Below are positions 8,402-16,653 of a DNA stretch of 23,417 nucleotides, piece by piece (within the stretch, counting starts at the first letter, position 1; every line of letters begins with the position of its first letter). Under the pieces are notes generated by a model. The model saw nothing but the letters and a program-made list of their open reading frames with translations, made no database searches and had not been told where the DNA came from. The position numbers and the translations under genes are program-made. Location of the stretch: positions 1-23,417 of the forward strand of contig JBKECH010000031.1 of assembly GCA_047974415.1 (NCBI GenBank), in the 5' to 3' direction. This DNA is from JBKEAJ01 sp047974415. GTDB taxonomy: Bacteria > Bacteroidota > Bacteroidia > Bacteroidales > Prolixibacteraceae.

Positions 8402-8443
8402 TATATCGAGTTGTATGTTTTTTGTCGTTTTTTTTGTTTTGCT

Positions 8444-8917
8444 CTATGCGCTTGTAAGTTGGTTTTTATCAAATTCTTGCCTTTTAAATGTTTGTGCAAG
8501 GTCTACGCTGATTTTTGTGCCGTTCATTTTTATAGGGTGATAGTCCAATGCTCGTTTTGCAGGTCCTTTGGTTGCATTTCCCAGTGTGCTGAACTGCGAT
8601 GCATGGCATGGGCATACAAACTGATATGTGTCTACATCCATTGTTACTGCACAGCCCAAATGTGTGCACTTGCTGGATATGGCAATGAACGCCCCATCCT
8701 TGGTTCGATGCAAAAAAAGTTTGTCGTCGGGGAATCCATAGGTTTTTCCCTTCTCAAATTCGCTTGCATCGCCCAGCTCCACCCATTTGTCCTTGTTCTT
8801 GGATGTTGAACCCTTGCCCCTGAAAAATGATAGTGCCAACGCTAGAATTTGTAAGCCAATTACTCCTGCAACAATCCGTTCTAAGAATTTTCTTCTGTTG
8901 GTTTTGGTGTGTCCCAT
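8444..8917 (-). CDS. Rieske [2Fe-2S] protein of a cytochrome bc/b6f-type complex
   Basis: The 157-residue protein has both Rieske cluster motifs: CTHLGC (Cys84, His86, Cys89) and CPCHAS (Cys102, Cys104, His105). The two inner cysteines (89 and 104) correspond to the disulfide pair of high-potential respiratory Rieske proteins. The N-terminus has a twin-arginine sequence (NRRKFL, Arg8-Arg9) followed by one hydrophobic helix (about 15-32), as expected for Tat export and membrane anchoring. It follows the cytochrome b gene with a 4-base gap. In most bacteria the Rieske gene precedes cytochrome b, so the order here is reversed. Confidence 0.94.
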   Translation of the reverse strand: MGHTKTNRRKFLERIVAGVIGLQILALALSFFRGKGSTSKNKDKWVELGDASEFEKGKTYGFPDDKLFLHRTKDGAFIAISSKCTHLGCAVTMDVDTYQFVCPCHASQFSTLGNATKGPAKRALDYHPIKMNGTKISVDLAQTFKRQEFDKNQLTSA

Positions 8918-8921
8918 AAAT

Positions 8922-10190
8922 TTATAGAAATATTAATGTCATGCCTTCTGCCCTGAGAAAATAAGCAATGGCGCCCATGGTTATGTAGCTACTGCTTATA
9001 AATGTAAACATAAGTATGGACCGCAGGGAGGGTGTAGTGTTTCTGTACTTTCTGTATATTAAAAAAATGGGGATTAGGAAGAAGATGAAAATTATTATGC
9101 CGTAAATTCCTCCAGTTTCAAGGTTCAAGCTTGATGAGCTTCGTAGAATATCGTCGGCAAGGCAAATCAGGGTAGCCCATAGGACGCTTTGCCATGCTGT
9201 GCTGATTATTGTTTTTTTGTTTTCCTTGCCACCAAACCAGTGTCCTATTTTCTCTTTTTGGCATCTCCATCGGGGCATTCTGAGCATGATAAAAGCCGTG
9301 ACAATTGGGGTGAACAATACCAATATGGGGTGAAAATGTAAAAGCATCTCCTGCAAACCAATAAAGTACCACGGAGCTTTGGAGGGATTGGGTGTAATGT
9401 CGGGGTTTGCCATGTCTTTCAGGGGAGCGTTGAACAGAATGCTGAGTAGTAGCAGTGTGGCAATAACGGCGAGGGCTGCAATAATCTCAAGTCTGACTAA
9501 ATGTGGGTAGGTATCGACCTTCTTGTCGTCTTCGCCATCTTTCAATACGTAAGTAACACCTTTCGCTTTCCTGACTAGGTAGAAATGTATCATCATTAGA
9601 AACAAAAATGCGAGCGGCAAGATGCCCGTGTGTAGGGTGTAGAAGGTAAGCAGAGTTTGCTGTCCGACGTCCTCACCTCCTTTTATCCAAATGGATATAT
9701 CCGTGCCAACAATGGGAATGTATTTGAATATATTGACCATTATGCTAACTGCCCAATAGGATAATTGATCCCAGGGAAGCAAGTAGCCCGTGAACGAGAA
9801 TGCAAGAGTGAAGAATAAGAGAATGACTCCGTATTTCCAGTTTTTTGCTCGCTCGTAGTATATTGATTGCGACAATACAACTCTGATGACATGTAGAATT
9901 ACTACCATAATCATTAGGTTGGCGCTCCAGTAGTGTATGTTTCTGAGTAGCTGACCAAGAAAATAGTTGTTTTCTAGCTGTCTTATTGATTGGTAAGCTC
10001 CGTCTACGGTGGGCATATATTTGAATCGTAGCATCACGCCCGTAAAGGCAAGAATTATGAAGAGAAGGGTGCTGATGCCTCCAAGTCCGAAAGTCCTGTC
10101 GAGTGCTAAGGCTTTTTGCGATATCTTGGGAGGATGGATATGTAGTAGGAATTTCTTCCACGCACTGTACTCTGTTTTTTCCTTGCTCAT
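8922..10190 (-). CDS. Cytochrome b of a b6f-like menaquinol:cytochrome c oxidoreductase
   Basis: The 422-residue membrane protein is the quinol-oxidising subunit, with the b6-like N-terminal half and subunit IV-like C-terminal half in one chain. Heme ligands are His86/His100 and His187/His202. The first pair is 13 residues apart and the second 14, the spacing of cytochrome b6 rather than mitochondrial-type cytochrome b. The quinol-site motif is APWY (272-275) where bc1 complexes have PEWY, a change often seen in menaquinol users. The LPWDQLSYWAV segment (138-148) is the conserved ef/cd-helix region. It is the first gene of the operon; a TAACTTTG promoter element lies 20 bases upstream. Confidence 0.92.
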   Translation of the reverse strand: MSKEKTEYSAWKKFLLHIHPPKISQKALALDRTFGLGGISTLLFIILAFTGVMLRFKYMPTVDGAYQSIRQLENNYFLGQLLRNIHYWSANLMIMVVILHVIRVVLSQSIYYERAKNWKYGVILLFFTLAFSFTGYLLPWDQLSYWAVSIMVNIFKYIPIVGTDISIWIKGGEDVGQQTLLTFYTLHTGILPLAFLFLMMIHFYLVRKAKGVTYVLKDGEDDKKVDTYPHLVRLEIIAALAVIATLLLLSILFNAPLKDMANPDITPNPSKAPWYFIGLQEMLLHFHPILVLFTPIVTAFIMLRMPRWRCQKEKIGHWFGGKENKKTIISTAWQSVLWATLICLADDILRSSSSLNLETGGIYGIIIFIFFLIPIFLIYRKYRNTTPSLRSILMFTFISSSYITMGAIAYFLRAEGMTLIFL

Positions 10191-10209
10191 TCTTTCTTCG
10201 TTTGTGTCG

Positions 10210-10240
10210 CAAAGTTAGCAATCATTAGTAGATTACGAAA
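10210..10240 (-). promoter_or_regulatory. Likely promoter of the cytochrome operon
   Basis: On the minus strand TAACTTTG (10210-10217) fits TAnnTTTG exactly. A TTTC (10237-10240) lies 19 bases upstream as an imperfect -33 element. The 5' leader to the cytochrome b start would be only about 10-15 bases. Confidence 0.45.
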
Positions 10241-10271
10241 GGGTGAGGTCGTTTTTGGTCGTTTTTCGGTG

Positions 10272-11558
10272 CTATTTGCTTAGTACTTCTAAAAGAGCTT
10301 TTGCTTTTAGTTTACATTCGTCGTATTCGCGGTTGGCATCAGATCTTGCCGTGATGGCACTACCTACGGAGAAGGATAAATATTGATTGAGACTGTTGTA
10401 TATGGCACTACGGATGACAACATTGAAATCGAAGTCGCCGTTTGGTGCAAAGTAGCCCATTGCTCCAGAGTATATACCTCGTTTGCTGTCTTCGTACTTC
10501 TCTATAAGTTGCATTGTTTTGTGCTTTGGAGCTCCCGTCATAGAACCCATCGGGAAGCTTGCGCATATTGCGTCGAATGCTGAGTGGCAATGGTCTAGCT
10601 CTCCAACTATGGTTGATATCATCTGCGAAACTTGTTTGAAAGGGTAGACTCCGCATAGTTCCTCGACCTTCACACTTCCTGCTTGTGTTACTTTGGACAG
10701 GTCGTTGCGCACAATGTCTACAATCATTATATTCTCGGCTCTTTCCTTCGTGTCGTTTTGTAGTCTGAGTCTTAGGATGTTGTCTTCGTATTCGTTCTTG
10801 CTTCTTTTTATAGTGCCTTTTATCGGTTGGCTGATAAGTTTCTTGCCTTGCTTGCAGATGTACCTTTCGGGCGAGGCACACATCAATGAGATATCGTCCA
10901 GCTTTAGGAATGCTGCTAAAGGAGTGGGGGAGATGCTATTGAGCGACTTGTATGCTTGAAGAGGCTCTATGCTTACTCCCTTGGCAAAGAACTCTACACA
11001 GTAGTTTAGTTCGTAGATATTCCCAGCATGTATCTGGCTGATTATCTTCTGCACTTGTTGTATATACCTTTGCTTGCTAACTCGTGCCTGGATGTCTACT
11101 TTTCTCTCGTATTGGAAATGACGTATTTTGGTATTTTTTATTTCTGCAATTAATGCAAGAGCTTCGCTTTCGGAGTTTACTGATGAATCGTATTCTATTT
11201 TCCACGTATTCTCCTTGCAGAGGATTACGTATCTTGCCTGAAAGAAGTTTATGTTCGGACAATTTAGGTTGTCGGTATTGTCAGATTTCAGGGCTTCTAA
11301 TTCATTTTTGAAGTCGTAAGCAATATAGCCAAATGTCCAATCCTTAATTTCAGATGCATTTTTTAGAGATTTTCTGTTGTTAGAGAATGTTTGCATGGCG
11401 TCGATGGCTATGAGGAAGTCAAATCTGGAGTATTTGTCATTGCTGTATCCAGAGCTGTCTAGTGCTATAACATGCTTGTATGTGTTGTGTGCATATTGAA
11501 GCGCGTTGTGCATAAATATTTGCTTGTTGTCAATTGTAAATGATGCAAATTTTCTCAT
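10272..11558 (-). CDS. pabB: Aminodeoxychorismate synthase component I (PabB)
   Basis: PabB makes 4-amino-4-deoxychorismate from chorismate and ammonia for folate synthesis. The 428-residue protein has the chorismate-binding fold. The PIKGT motif (245-249, Lys247) separates PabB from anthranilate synthase, which has PIAGT. ENIMIVDIVRNDLS (275-288), SFPMGSMTGAPK (334-345) and GIYSGAMGYFAPNG (361-374) are the family's other active-site blocks. Length is normal for a stand-alone component I. No glutaminase (PabA) or lyase (PabC) gene is adjacent; it sits between the decarboxylase operon terminator and the cytochrome operon, both on the same strand, and is probably a single transcription unit. 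Confidence 0.9.
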   Translation of the reverse strand: MRKFASFTIDNKQIFMHNALQYAHNTYKHVIALDSSGYSNDKYSRFDFLIAIDAMQTFSNNRKSLKNASEIKDWTFGYIAYDFKNELEALKSDNTDNLNCPNINFFQARYVILCKENTWKIEYDSSVNSESEALALIAEIKNTKIRHFQYERKVDIQARVSKQRYIQQVQKIISQIHAGNIYELNYCVEFFAKGVSIEPLQAYKSLNSISPTPLAAFLKLDDISLMCASPERYICKQGKKLISQPIKGTIKRSKNEYEDNILRLRLQNDTKERAENIMIVDIVRNDLSKVTQAGSVKVEELCGVYPFKQVSQMISTIVGELDHCHSAFDAICASFPMGSMTGAPKHKTMQLIEKYEDSKRGIYSGAMGYFAPNGDFDFNVVIRSAIYNSLNQYLSFSVGSAITARSDANREYDECKLKAKALLEVLSK

Positions 11559-11601
11559 GTTTTATAGAATATGGTGCAAAACGAGTGAACTACAAATAAA
11601 G

Positions 11602-11630
11602 AACGCACCGACATTAATTGTCGATGCGTT
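11602..11630 (-). terminator. Terminator of the methylmalonyl-CoA decarboxylase operon
   Basis: A 12-base-pair stem with one mismatch (11602-11613 with 11619-11630) closes a 5-base loop. On the minus strand it is followed by a T-rich run (CTTTATTTG). It stands 20 bases after the stop of the beta-subunit gene and before pabB. Confidence 0.65.
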
Positions 11631-11649
11631 AATATTCTTTTTACTTATT

Positions 11650-13281
11650 TCACATCAAGAAACTTAGTAGAATACCAGCAGCTACTGCCGAGCCGATCAC
11701 TCCAGAAACGTTCGGAGCCATGGCGTGCATTAGCAAGTAGTTGGTAGGGTCCTCTTTGATTCCCATTGTGTGTACCACCCTTGCACTGTCGGGCACTGCC
11801 GAAACTCCAGCGGCACCAATCATGGGGTTTATCTTCTTGTCTTTTGAGAAGAAGATATTCATCAATTTTGCGCCAAGTACTCCACCTGCTGTTGCAACAA
11901 CAAAGGATGCTGCACCTAGCATGAAAATCTTTATAGACGACATGGTCAGGAATACGTCAGCTTGTGTGGACGCTCCAACGGTTATGCCCAAAAGCATTGT
12001 AATAGTGTCTATCAGAGGGTTGCTTGCGGTGTTTGCAAGACGGTTTGTAACTCCAGATTCTTTAAGCAAGTTGCCGAAGAAAAGCATTCCCAATAATGAT
12101 ATTGCAGAAGGAGCAATCATGGTTGTAAGTATAAGTCCTACGATGGGGAAGAGTCTTTTCTCAAGTTTGGAAACGGCTCTGGGAGGTTTCATCTTTATGA
12201 GGCGTTCTTTCTTGCTTGTAAGTAATCGTATTACAGGAGGCTGTATAACTGGAACAAGTGCCATGTATGAGTATGCCGCAATTGCAATGGGTCCGATAAG
12301 ATTTTTCACGGTTGTACCGTCGGGTAGGACATTCAATCCGTTAGCAAGTTTTGACGAAAGGAAAATTGCAGTGGGACCATCAGCACCACCAATTATTCCA
12401 ATTGCTCCCGCTTCGGGAAGTTCAAAGCCTAAGTATATAGCGCCGATAAATGTTATAAATATTCCTATCTGAGCAGCGGCGCCCAAGAACATCAGTTTTG
12501 GATTGGATATTAATGACGAGAAGTCTGTCATGGCTCCAATTCCTAAGAATATCAGGGGTGGATACCAGCCTTGTACTACCCCTTGATATAGGTAGAACAA
12601 AACGGAGCCAGGTTCGTAAATTCCTAGCTTCAGGTTGAAATCTACGGCCTGAAACATCGGTATGTTTCCAATGATAATACCTGTTCCAATGGGGATCAGT
12701 AGTAATGGCTCGAAGTCAAACTTGATGGCAAGATATATGAAAATCAGTCCGATGATTATCATTATCAGGTGCTTGTACGTGAAGTTAGCAAATCCAGTAA
12801 ATTCCCAAAAGTTCATTAGTCCAGAGACTGCGTCGCTGTATCTTAGGTATGCGTGTCCGTCGCCAGTAAGCTTGCCATCGTCAAATGATAGTTCCCTTGA
12901 AGGTAGTTGTAACTCTTCATTGAAATAATCGTAGTTTCCATCCAAGCTGTTAGGGTCTGATTTTTGGCGATAGTGAGTTACGGTTTTGGGAGCAAAGTTC
13001 ATTGAAATAACATCTCCGTTTAGACTCCAAGTTCCATTGTATCGCTGTTTGATCGAGTCCATCGTAAAAGTCCCATCGTGCTTGAAATTCAGGGTCTTTA
13101 AGCGCGTTGCTGTTGATAGTTCCTCAGAATTGTCTTTTTCTGGGTCGTAGGTAGAAAGAGTTATATTTCCATCGGAGCTATTTATCCATTTACCTTTTAC
13201 GAGTTCGCTTTTCACATCTGCTAAAGCAGAGCTAGCAAGCCCCATAAGAAGGATAAACAGTAGTAGTATTGTTTTTCTCAT
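11650..13281 (-). CDS. mmdB: Na+-translocating decarboxylase beta subunit with fused exported N-terminal domain
   Basis: Residues about 160-543 are an OadB/MmdB/GcdB-type membrane subunit, which decarboxylates carboxybiotin and pumps Na+ outward. GIIGGADGPTAIF (295-307, with Asp301 at the position of the essential Asp) and the C-terminal AVPDSARVVHTMG are family hallmarks. The protein is 543 residues while family members are commonly near 400. The extra N-terminus begins with a signal peptide (1-21, cut near ALA-D). Then comes about 130 residues of beta-rich sequence with KWIN, GTFTMDS and GTWSLNGD motifs, resembling the lipocalin-like domains of Bacteroidetes secreted proteins. No in-frame stop or second obvious start separates the parts, so I read it as a true fusion. 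It is the last gene of the mce-mmd operon, 19 bases after the biotin carrier gene. Confidence 0.9.
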   Translation of the reverse strand: MRKTILLLFILLMGLASSALADVKSELVKGKWINSSDGNITLSTYDPEKDNSEELSTATRLKTLNFKHDGTFTMDSIKQRYNGTWSLNGDVISMNFAPKTVTHYRQKSDPNSLDGNYDYFNEELQLPSRELSFDDGKLTGDGHAYLRYSDAVSGLMNFWEFTGFANFTYKHLIMIIIGLIFIYLAIKFDFEPLLLIPIGTGIIIGNIPMFQAVDFNLKLGIYEPGSVLFYLYQGVVQGWYPPLIFLGIGAMTDFSSLISNPKLMFLGAAAQIGIFITFIGAIYLGFELPEAGAIGIIGGADGPTAIFLSSKLANGLNVLPDGTTVKNLIGPIAIAAYSYMALVPVIQPPVIRLLTSKKERLIKMKPPRAVSKLEKRLFPIVGLILTTMIAPSAISLLGMLFFGNLLKESGVTNRLANTASNPLIDTITMLLGITVGASTQADVFLTMSSIKIFMLGAASFVVATAGGVLGAKLMNIFFSKDKKINPMIGAAGVSAVPDSARVVHTMGIKEDPTNYLLMHAMAPNVSGVIGSAVAAGILLSFLM

Positions 13282-13300
13282 AATAATCAGGATTGCGGAT

Positions 13301-13726
13301 TTAGCTTATTTCTATTAACACGTCTCCATCAAGAACAGCATCGCCTTCCTTAACTTTTACTAATGAAACAACACCTGCTTTGTCGGCATTAATTTCGTTT
13401 TCCATTTTCATCGCTTCCATTATAAGGACAGTCTGACCTTTCTCTATGGTGTCGCCTTCTTTCACTAGCATTTTAAAAATTGTGCCAGGGAGTGGAGCTT
13501 TGAGCTTAGAAGTGCCAGATTTGTCAGGAACGATAACTCCTTCGCCTGGCTTGATTGCTGCTTTTTGTTGAACTACCACAGGCGTTTTTGTTGCTTGTGT
13601 TAGTTCGTGTTCTAGCTCGACGGAGTATTTTGTTCCGTTGACGTCAAGTTCAGCAATACCATCTTCGACATTTAGTATACTTACTTCGTATTCGTAACCA
13701 GTTATCTTAAATTTATATTTTTTCAT
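13301..13726 (-). CDS. mmdC: Biotin carrier subunit of methylmalonyl-CoA decarboxylase
   Basis: The 141-residue protein ends in a biotinyl domain (about 76-141) with EAMKMENEI; Lys107 is the biotin site. The preceding LPGTIFKMLVKEGD is the conserved first half of the barrel. An N-terminal beta-rich part (1-45) and a short linker (about 46-75) precede it. The carrier moves CO2 from MmdA to the beta subunit. Gaps of 19 bases on both sides place it firmly in the operon. Confidence 0.92.
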   Translation of the reverse strand: MKKYKFKITGYEYEVSILNVEDGIAELDVNGTKYSVELEHELTQATKTPVVVQQKAAIKPGEGVIVPDKSGTSKLKAPLPGTIFKMLVKEGDTIEKGQTVLIMEAMKMENEINADKAGVVSLVKVKEGDAVLDGDVLIEIS

Positions 13727-13745
13727 TTTTTTCTATTCAGAATTA

Positions 13746-14162
13746 TTATTTAGGCCAATTGTTCATGACCCCATATATTTTAGAACTCCATGGAGAGTAT
13801 GCCTTTCGAACCTTTTTAATTGTTACAATTGCTGCTTCTTCATCGTGCATTTCGTTGAAGAAATTGTGTATGGCAAGGCTGATTGCAGCTACAACATTGC
13901 CTTCTATTCCTTCTTCGTCTATGCGTTTTGCTTGTTCTGTTTCCTTCAAAGCCCTTTCTTTGGCGGCTTGTTTTACTGCAGATTTGTAACTTCTTAGTCT
14001 TTTTCGTTTGTTGACATTACTCATTATGACAGGGACCTGCGAAAAAACGAAGAAAAGCAGTGCTAGGGCAGACACAACAATGACGAAACCGACCAACACT
14101 ACAATCCACGCATATTCAAGACTGGCTGTTGCTTCTAATATTATTCCTAAAAAAATATTCAT
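13746..14162 (-). CDS. mmdD: OadG-family small membrane (delta/gamma) subunit
   Basis: The 138-residue protein has one N-terminal transmembrane helix (about 18-41), then a basic, charged stretch and a C-terminal segment containing VVAAISLAIHNFF and KVRKAYSPWSSKIYG. These are typical of OadG/MmdD subunits in Bacteroidetes, which hold the carboxyltransferase and beta subunit together. It begins 11 bases after mmdA and ends 19 before the biotin carrier gene. Confidence 0.85.
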   Translation of the reverse strand: MNIFLGIILEATASLEYAWIVVLVGFVIVVSALALLFFVFSQVPVIMSNVNKRKRLRSYKSAVKQAAKERALKETEQAKRIDEEGIEGNVVAAISLAIHNFFNEMHDEEAAIVTIKKVRKAYSPWSSKIYGVMNNWPK

Positions 14163-14173
14163 GACAATCGTTT

Positions 14174-15733
14174 TTATAATGGGATGTTTGAATGTTTTTT
14201 AGGAGGATTGACCAGCTTCTTGGTTGCAAGACTTTGAAGTCCTCTAATAATCCGGAAGCGTGTATTACGAGGTTCGATTACATCGTCGATGTATCCGTAT
14301 GAAGCTGCTTGATATGGGTTTGCAAACTTGTCTTTGTATTCGGTTTCGTGTTCTGTAATATATTTTTGACGCTCTTCAGGATCTTCAATGGCCTGTATTT
14401 TACGACCATGGAGCACTTCTACGGCACCAGCTGCTCCCATAACTGCAATTTCGGCAGTAGGCCATGCATAGTTGAGGTCGCCTCGAAGCTGCTTGCAACT
14501 CATCACGTCGTGTGCACCGCCATAAGACTTGCGTAGAGTAATGGTTATTTTTGGAACGGTAGCTTCGCCATAGGCAAACATAAGTTTTGCACCATGAGTG
14601 ATTATACCGCCTGATTCTTGCCCACTACCAGGAAGGAATCCAGGAACATCGACAAGCGTAATGATCGGAATATTAAAACTGTCGAGAAAACGCACAAAGC
14701 GAGCTGCCTTGCGAGAGGCTTCTATGTCAAGAACACCTGCAAGATAATTAGGTTGATTGGCAACAATACCCACTGGCTGGCCGTTGAATTTAGCAAATCC
14801 GCAGATGATATTTTTTGCATAATTATGGTGTACTTCTAAGAATTCTGTTTGGTCCGTTAGTGCTCTTATAACATCAAACATGTCGTAAGGCTTGTTTGGA
14901 TTGTCTGGGATAATCTCATTCAATGAATCCTCAAGTCTGTCTATAGGGTCTGTATTTTCTGACAACGGGGGGTCTTCTAGGTTGTTGGAAGGAAGGTACG
15001 ACAATAATTTACGAATCATTAACAAGCCTTGTTTTTCGTCTTCAACAAGAAAGTGAGATACCCCTGATTTTGACGAGTGCATTTGTCCGCCTCCAAGGTT
15101 CTCGGTGCTTATATCCTCGCCTGTTACGGTCTTGACAACCTTTGGTCCAGTGACAAACATATAAGAGTTTTCCTTGGTCATCATAATGAAGTCGGTAAGA
15201 GCGGGAGAGTAAACTGCTCCACCAGCACAAGGTCCGAATATTGCTGATATTTGAGGTATGACTCCCGAGGCAAGTATGTTCCTTTCAAAAATTTCCGCAT
15301 AACCAGCCAAACTTGTTACCCCTTCTTGAATACGAGCACCTCCCGAGTCATTTATGCCTATAACAGGAGCTCCTACTTTCATTGCCATGTCCATTACCTT
15401 GCAGATTTTTGCGGCGAATGTTTCTGATAACGAGCCTCCTAGAACAGTGAAGTCTTGCGAGAAAACGAATACTAAGCGACCGTCGATGGTGCCTTGTCCA
15501 GTTACTACGCCATCACCTAAGAATTTTTTCTTTTCCATACCGAAGTTTGTACAACGGTGTGTGACAAACATGTCAAACTCCTCAAAGCTGTCTTCGTCCA
15601 AAAGGAGTTCCACTCTTTCTCTTGCCGATAATTTTCCTTGCGAATGTTGCTTGTCAATTCTACTATGACCTCCGCCTAACTTTGCTTCGGCTCGTAGGTC
15701 AATAAGTTTTTTAACTTTTTCTTGATTGTTCAT
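14174..15733 (-). CDS. mmdA: Methylmalonyl-CoA decarboxylase alpha (carboxyltransferase) subunit
   Basis: This 519-residue crotonase-fold carboxyltransferase belongs to the PccB/MmdA family. It carries SGGARIQEG in the N-terminal half and GPCAGGAVYSPAL soon after as acyl-CoA/oxyanion elements. In the C-terminal half, DVPGFLPGSGQE, HGAKLMFAYGEATVPK and SYGGAHDVM form the carboxybiotin-site blocks. It transfers CO2 from (S)-methylmalonyl-CoA to biotin, giving propionyl-CoA. The neighbours (OadG-like, biotin carrier, Na+ pump, epimerase) make the decarboxylase role more likely than propionyl-CoA carboxylase. It follows mce with an 82-base gap. Confidence 0.93.
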   Translation of the reverse strand: MNNQEKVKKLIDLRAEAKLGGGHSRIDKQHSQGKLSARERVELLLDEDSFEEFDMFVTHRCTNFGMEKKKFLGDGVVTGQGTIDGRLVFVFSQDFTVLGGSLSETFAAKICKVMDMAMKVGAPVIGINDSGGARIQEGVTSLAGYAEIFERNILASGVIPQISAIFGPCAGGAVYSPALTDFIMMTKENSYMFVTGPKVVKTVTGEDISTENLGGGQMHSSKSGVSHFLVEDEKQGLLMIRKLLSYLPSNNLEDPPLSENTDPIDRLEDSLNEIIPDNPNKPYDMFDVIRALTDQTEFLEVHHNYAKNIICGFAKFNGQPVGIVANQPNYLAGVLDIEASRKAARFVRFLDSFNIPIITLVDVPGFLPGSGQESGGIITHGAKLMFAYGEATVPKITITLRKSYGGAHDVMSCKQLRGDLNYAWPTAEIAVMGAAGAVEVLHGRKIQAIEDPEERQKYITEHETEYKDKFANPYQAASYGYIDDVIEPRNTRFRIIRGLQSLATKKLVNPPKKHSNIPL

Positions 15734-15815
15734 TTGTATATATTTTTTTCAAGAACCCAGCATAGAATAAAACACAACAAGTTCATTCTTTAGCAGGGTC
15801 TAAATCTTGAGTTAT

Positions 15816-16223
15816 TTATTCGTTAGTAGAACAAAATTCTGTCAAAACTCCGTGTGTCGATTTGGGATGTAGAAACCCTATATTTAGATTCTCAGCTCCT
15901 TTGCGTGATGTTTTGTCGATTAGCTGTACGCCTTTTCCCCCAACTTCTTCCAGTGCTTTTGTAGCAGAGTCTACGGCAAATGCAATGTGGTGTACGCCTT
16001 GTCCTCTTTTTTCAACGAACTTGCCAATGGGACCTTCAGGGTCTGTTGATTCTAGGAGCTCTATCTTCGTGCCTCCTACCTGAAAAAATGCAGTTTTTAC
16101 TTTTTGGTCTGCAATTTCTTCAACGGCATAACAGTTCATACCTAAAATTCCTTCGTAATACTTGATGGATTCCTCTAAGTTTGCAACTGCAATACCAATG
16201 TGCTCAATACCTTTGATGTTCAT
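15816..16223 (-). CDS. mce: Methylmalonyl-CoA epimerase
   Basis: The 135-residue glyalase-fold (VOC) protein interconverts (R)- and (S)-methylmalonyl-CoA. Metal-ligand candidates are His8 (EHIGIAV), His79 (GVHHIAF) and Glu129 (LTEFC). TKIELLES and GVHHIAFAVD are family signatures. It is the first gene of the mmd operon, linking a vitamin B12-dependent mutase (not in the window) to the decarboxylase. A TACCTTTG promoter lies 35 bases upstream. Confidence 0.94.
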   Translation of the reverse strand: MNIKGIEHIGIAVANLEESIKYYEGILGMNCYAVEEIADQKVKTAFFQVGGTKIELLESTDPEGPIGKFVEKRGQGVHHIAFAVDSATKALEEVGGKGVQLIDKTSRKGAENLNIGFLHPKSTHGVLTEFCSTNE

Positions 16224-16258
16224 AATATAATGTGTGTTTTATGTTAAAAATTTGCACA

Positions 16259-16290
16259 CAAAGGTAGTTAGAGAAAATGACTTTTTAAAA
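16259..16290 (-). promoter_or_regulatory. Promoter of the mce-mmd operon
   Basis: On the minus strand TACCTTTG (16259-16266) is an exact TAnnTTTG -7 element. A TTTT centred near 16288, about 20 bases upstream, could stand for the -33 TTTG. The leader would be about 30 bases. Confidence 0.55.
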
Positions 16291-16454
16291 CTTTTCGATA
16301 TTAAATTCGATTTTTAGACGAAAAAAGTTACATGCTAGAATAGGGCGTACTACATTTTTTCTTTAATACGAAACATATTTGCCTTTGTTTAAGTACCCAA
16401 AAATGGTAGCAGAGAAGTTATATCTGGGACACTATTGTTGAAAAACTTACGAAT

Positions 16455-16489
16455 TTTGAGGTGTCTTTGAAAGTATTGTCGTACCTTTG
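16455..16489 (+). promoter_or_regulatory. Possible promoter of the sulfatase gene
   Basis: TACCTTTG (16482-16489) with TTTG (16455-16458) 23 bases upstream lies 164 bases before the sulfatase start. The rest of the 430-base divergent region 16224-16653 is AT-rich and shows no gene. Confidence 0.4.
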
Positions 16490-16653
16490 TGTTGTAGCAT
16501 ATTCTTTTGTTTTAGTTTGATAACGTAAAGACACTTATTCTCAGTTGATTTGCAAAATTATATGCTGCTTTGTTTACCTTTAATCAGCAAGTTAATTTAT
16601 TGCTAAAGTTGTCTAACTGCCTAATTTTGTGGACAAAATAGTCAAAATACTAA

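Noticed and set aside
10408..10881. 157-codon minus-strand frame inside pabB
   Set aside because: Out-of-frame shadow of pabB with no recognisable motif.
11741..12472. 243-codon plus-strand frame opposite the decarboxylase beta subunit
   Set aside because: Its hydrophobic pattern mirrors the membrane helices of the real gene on the other strand.
16224..16653. Riboswitch or small RNA in the divergent mce/sulfatase region
   Set aside because: Apart from promoter-like elements the sequence is AT-rich without a convincing conserved structure.
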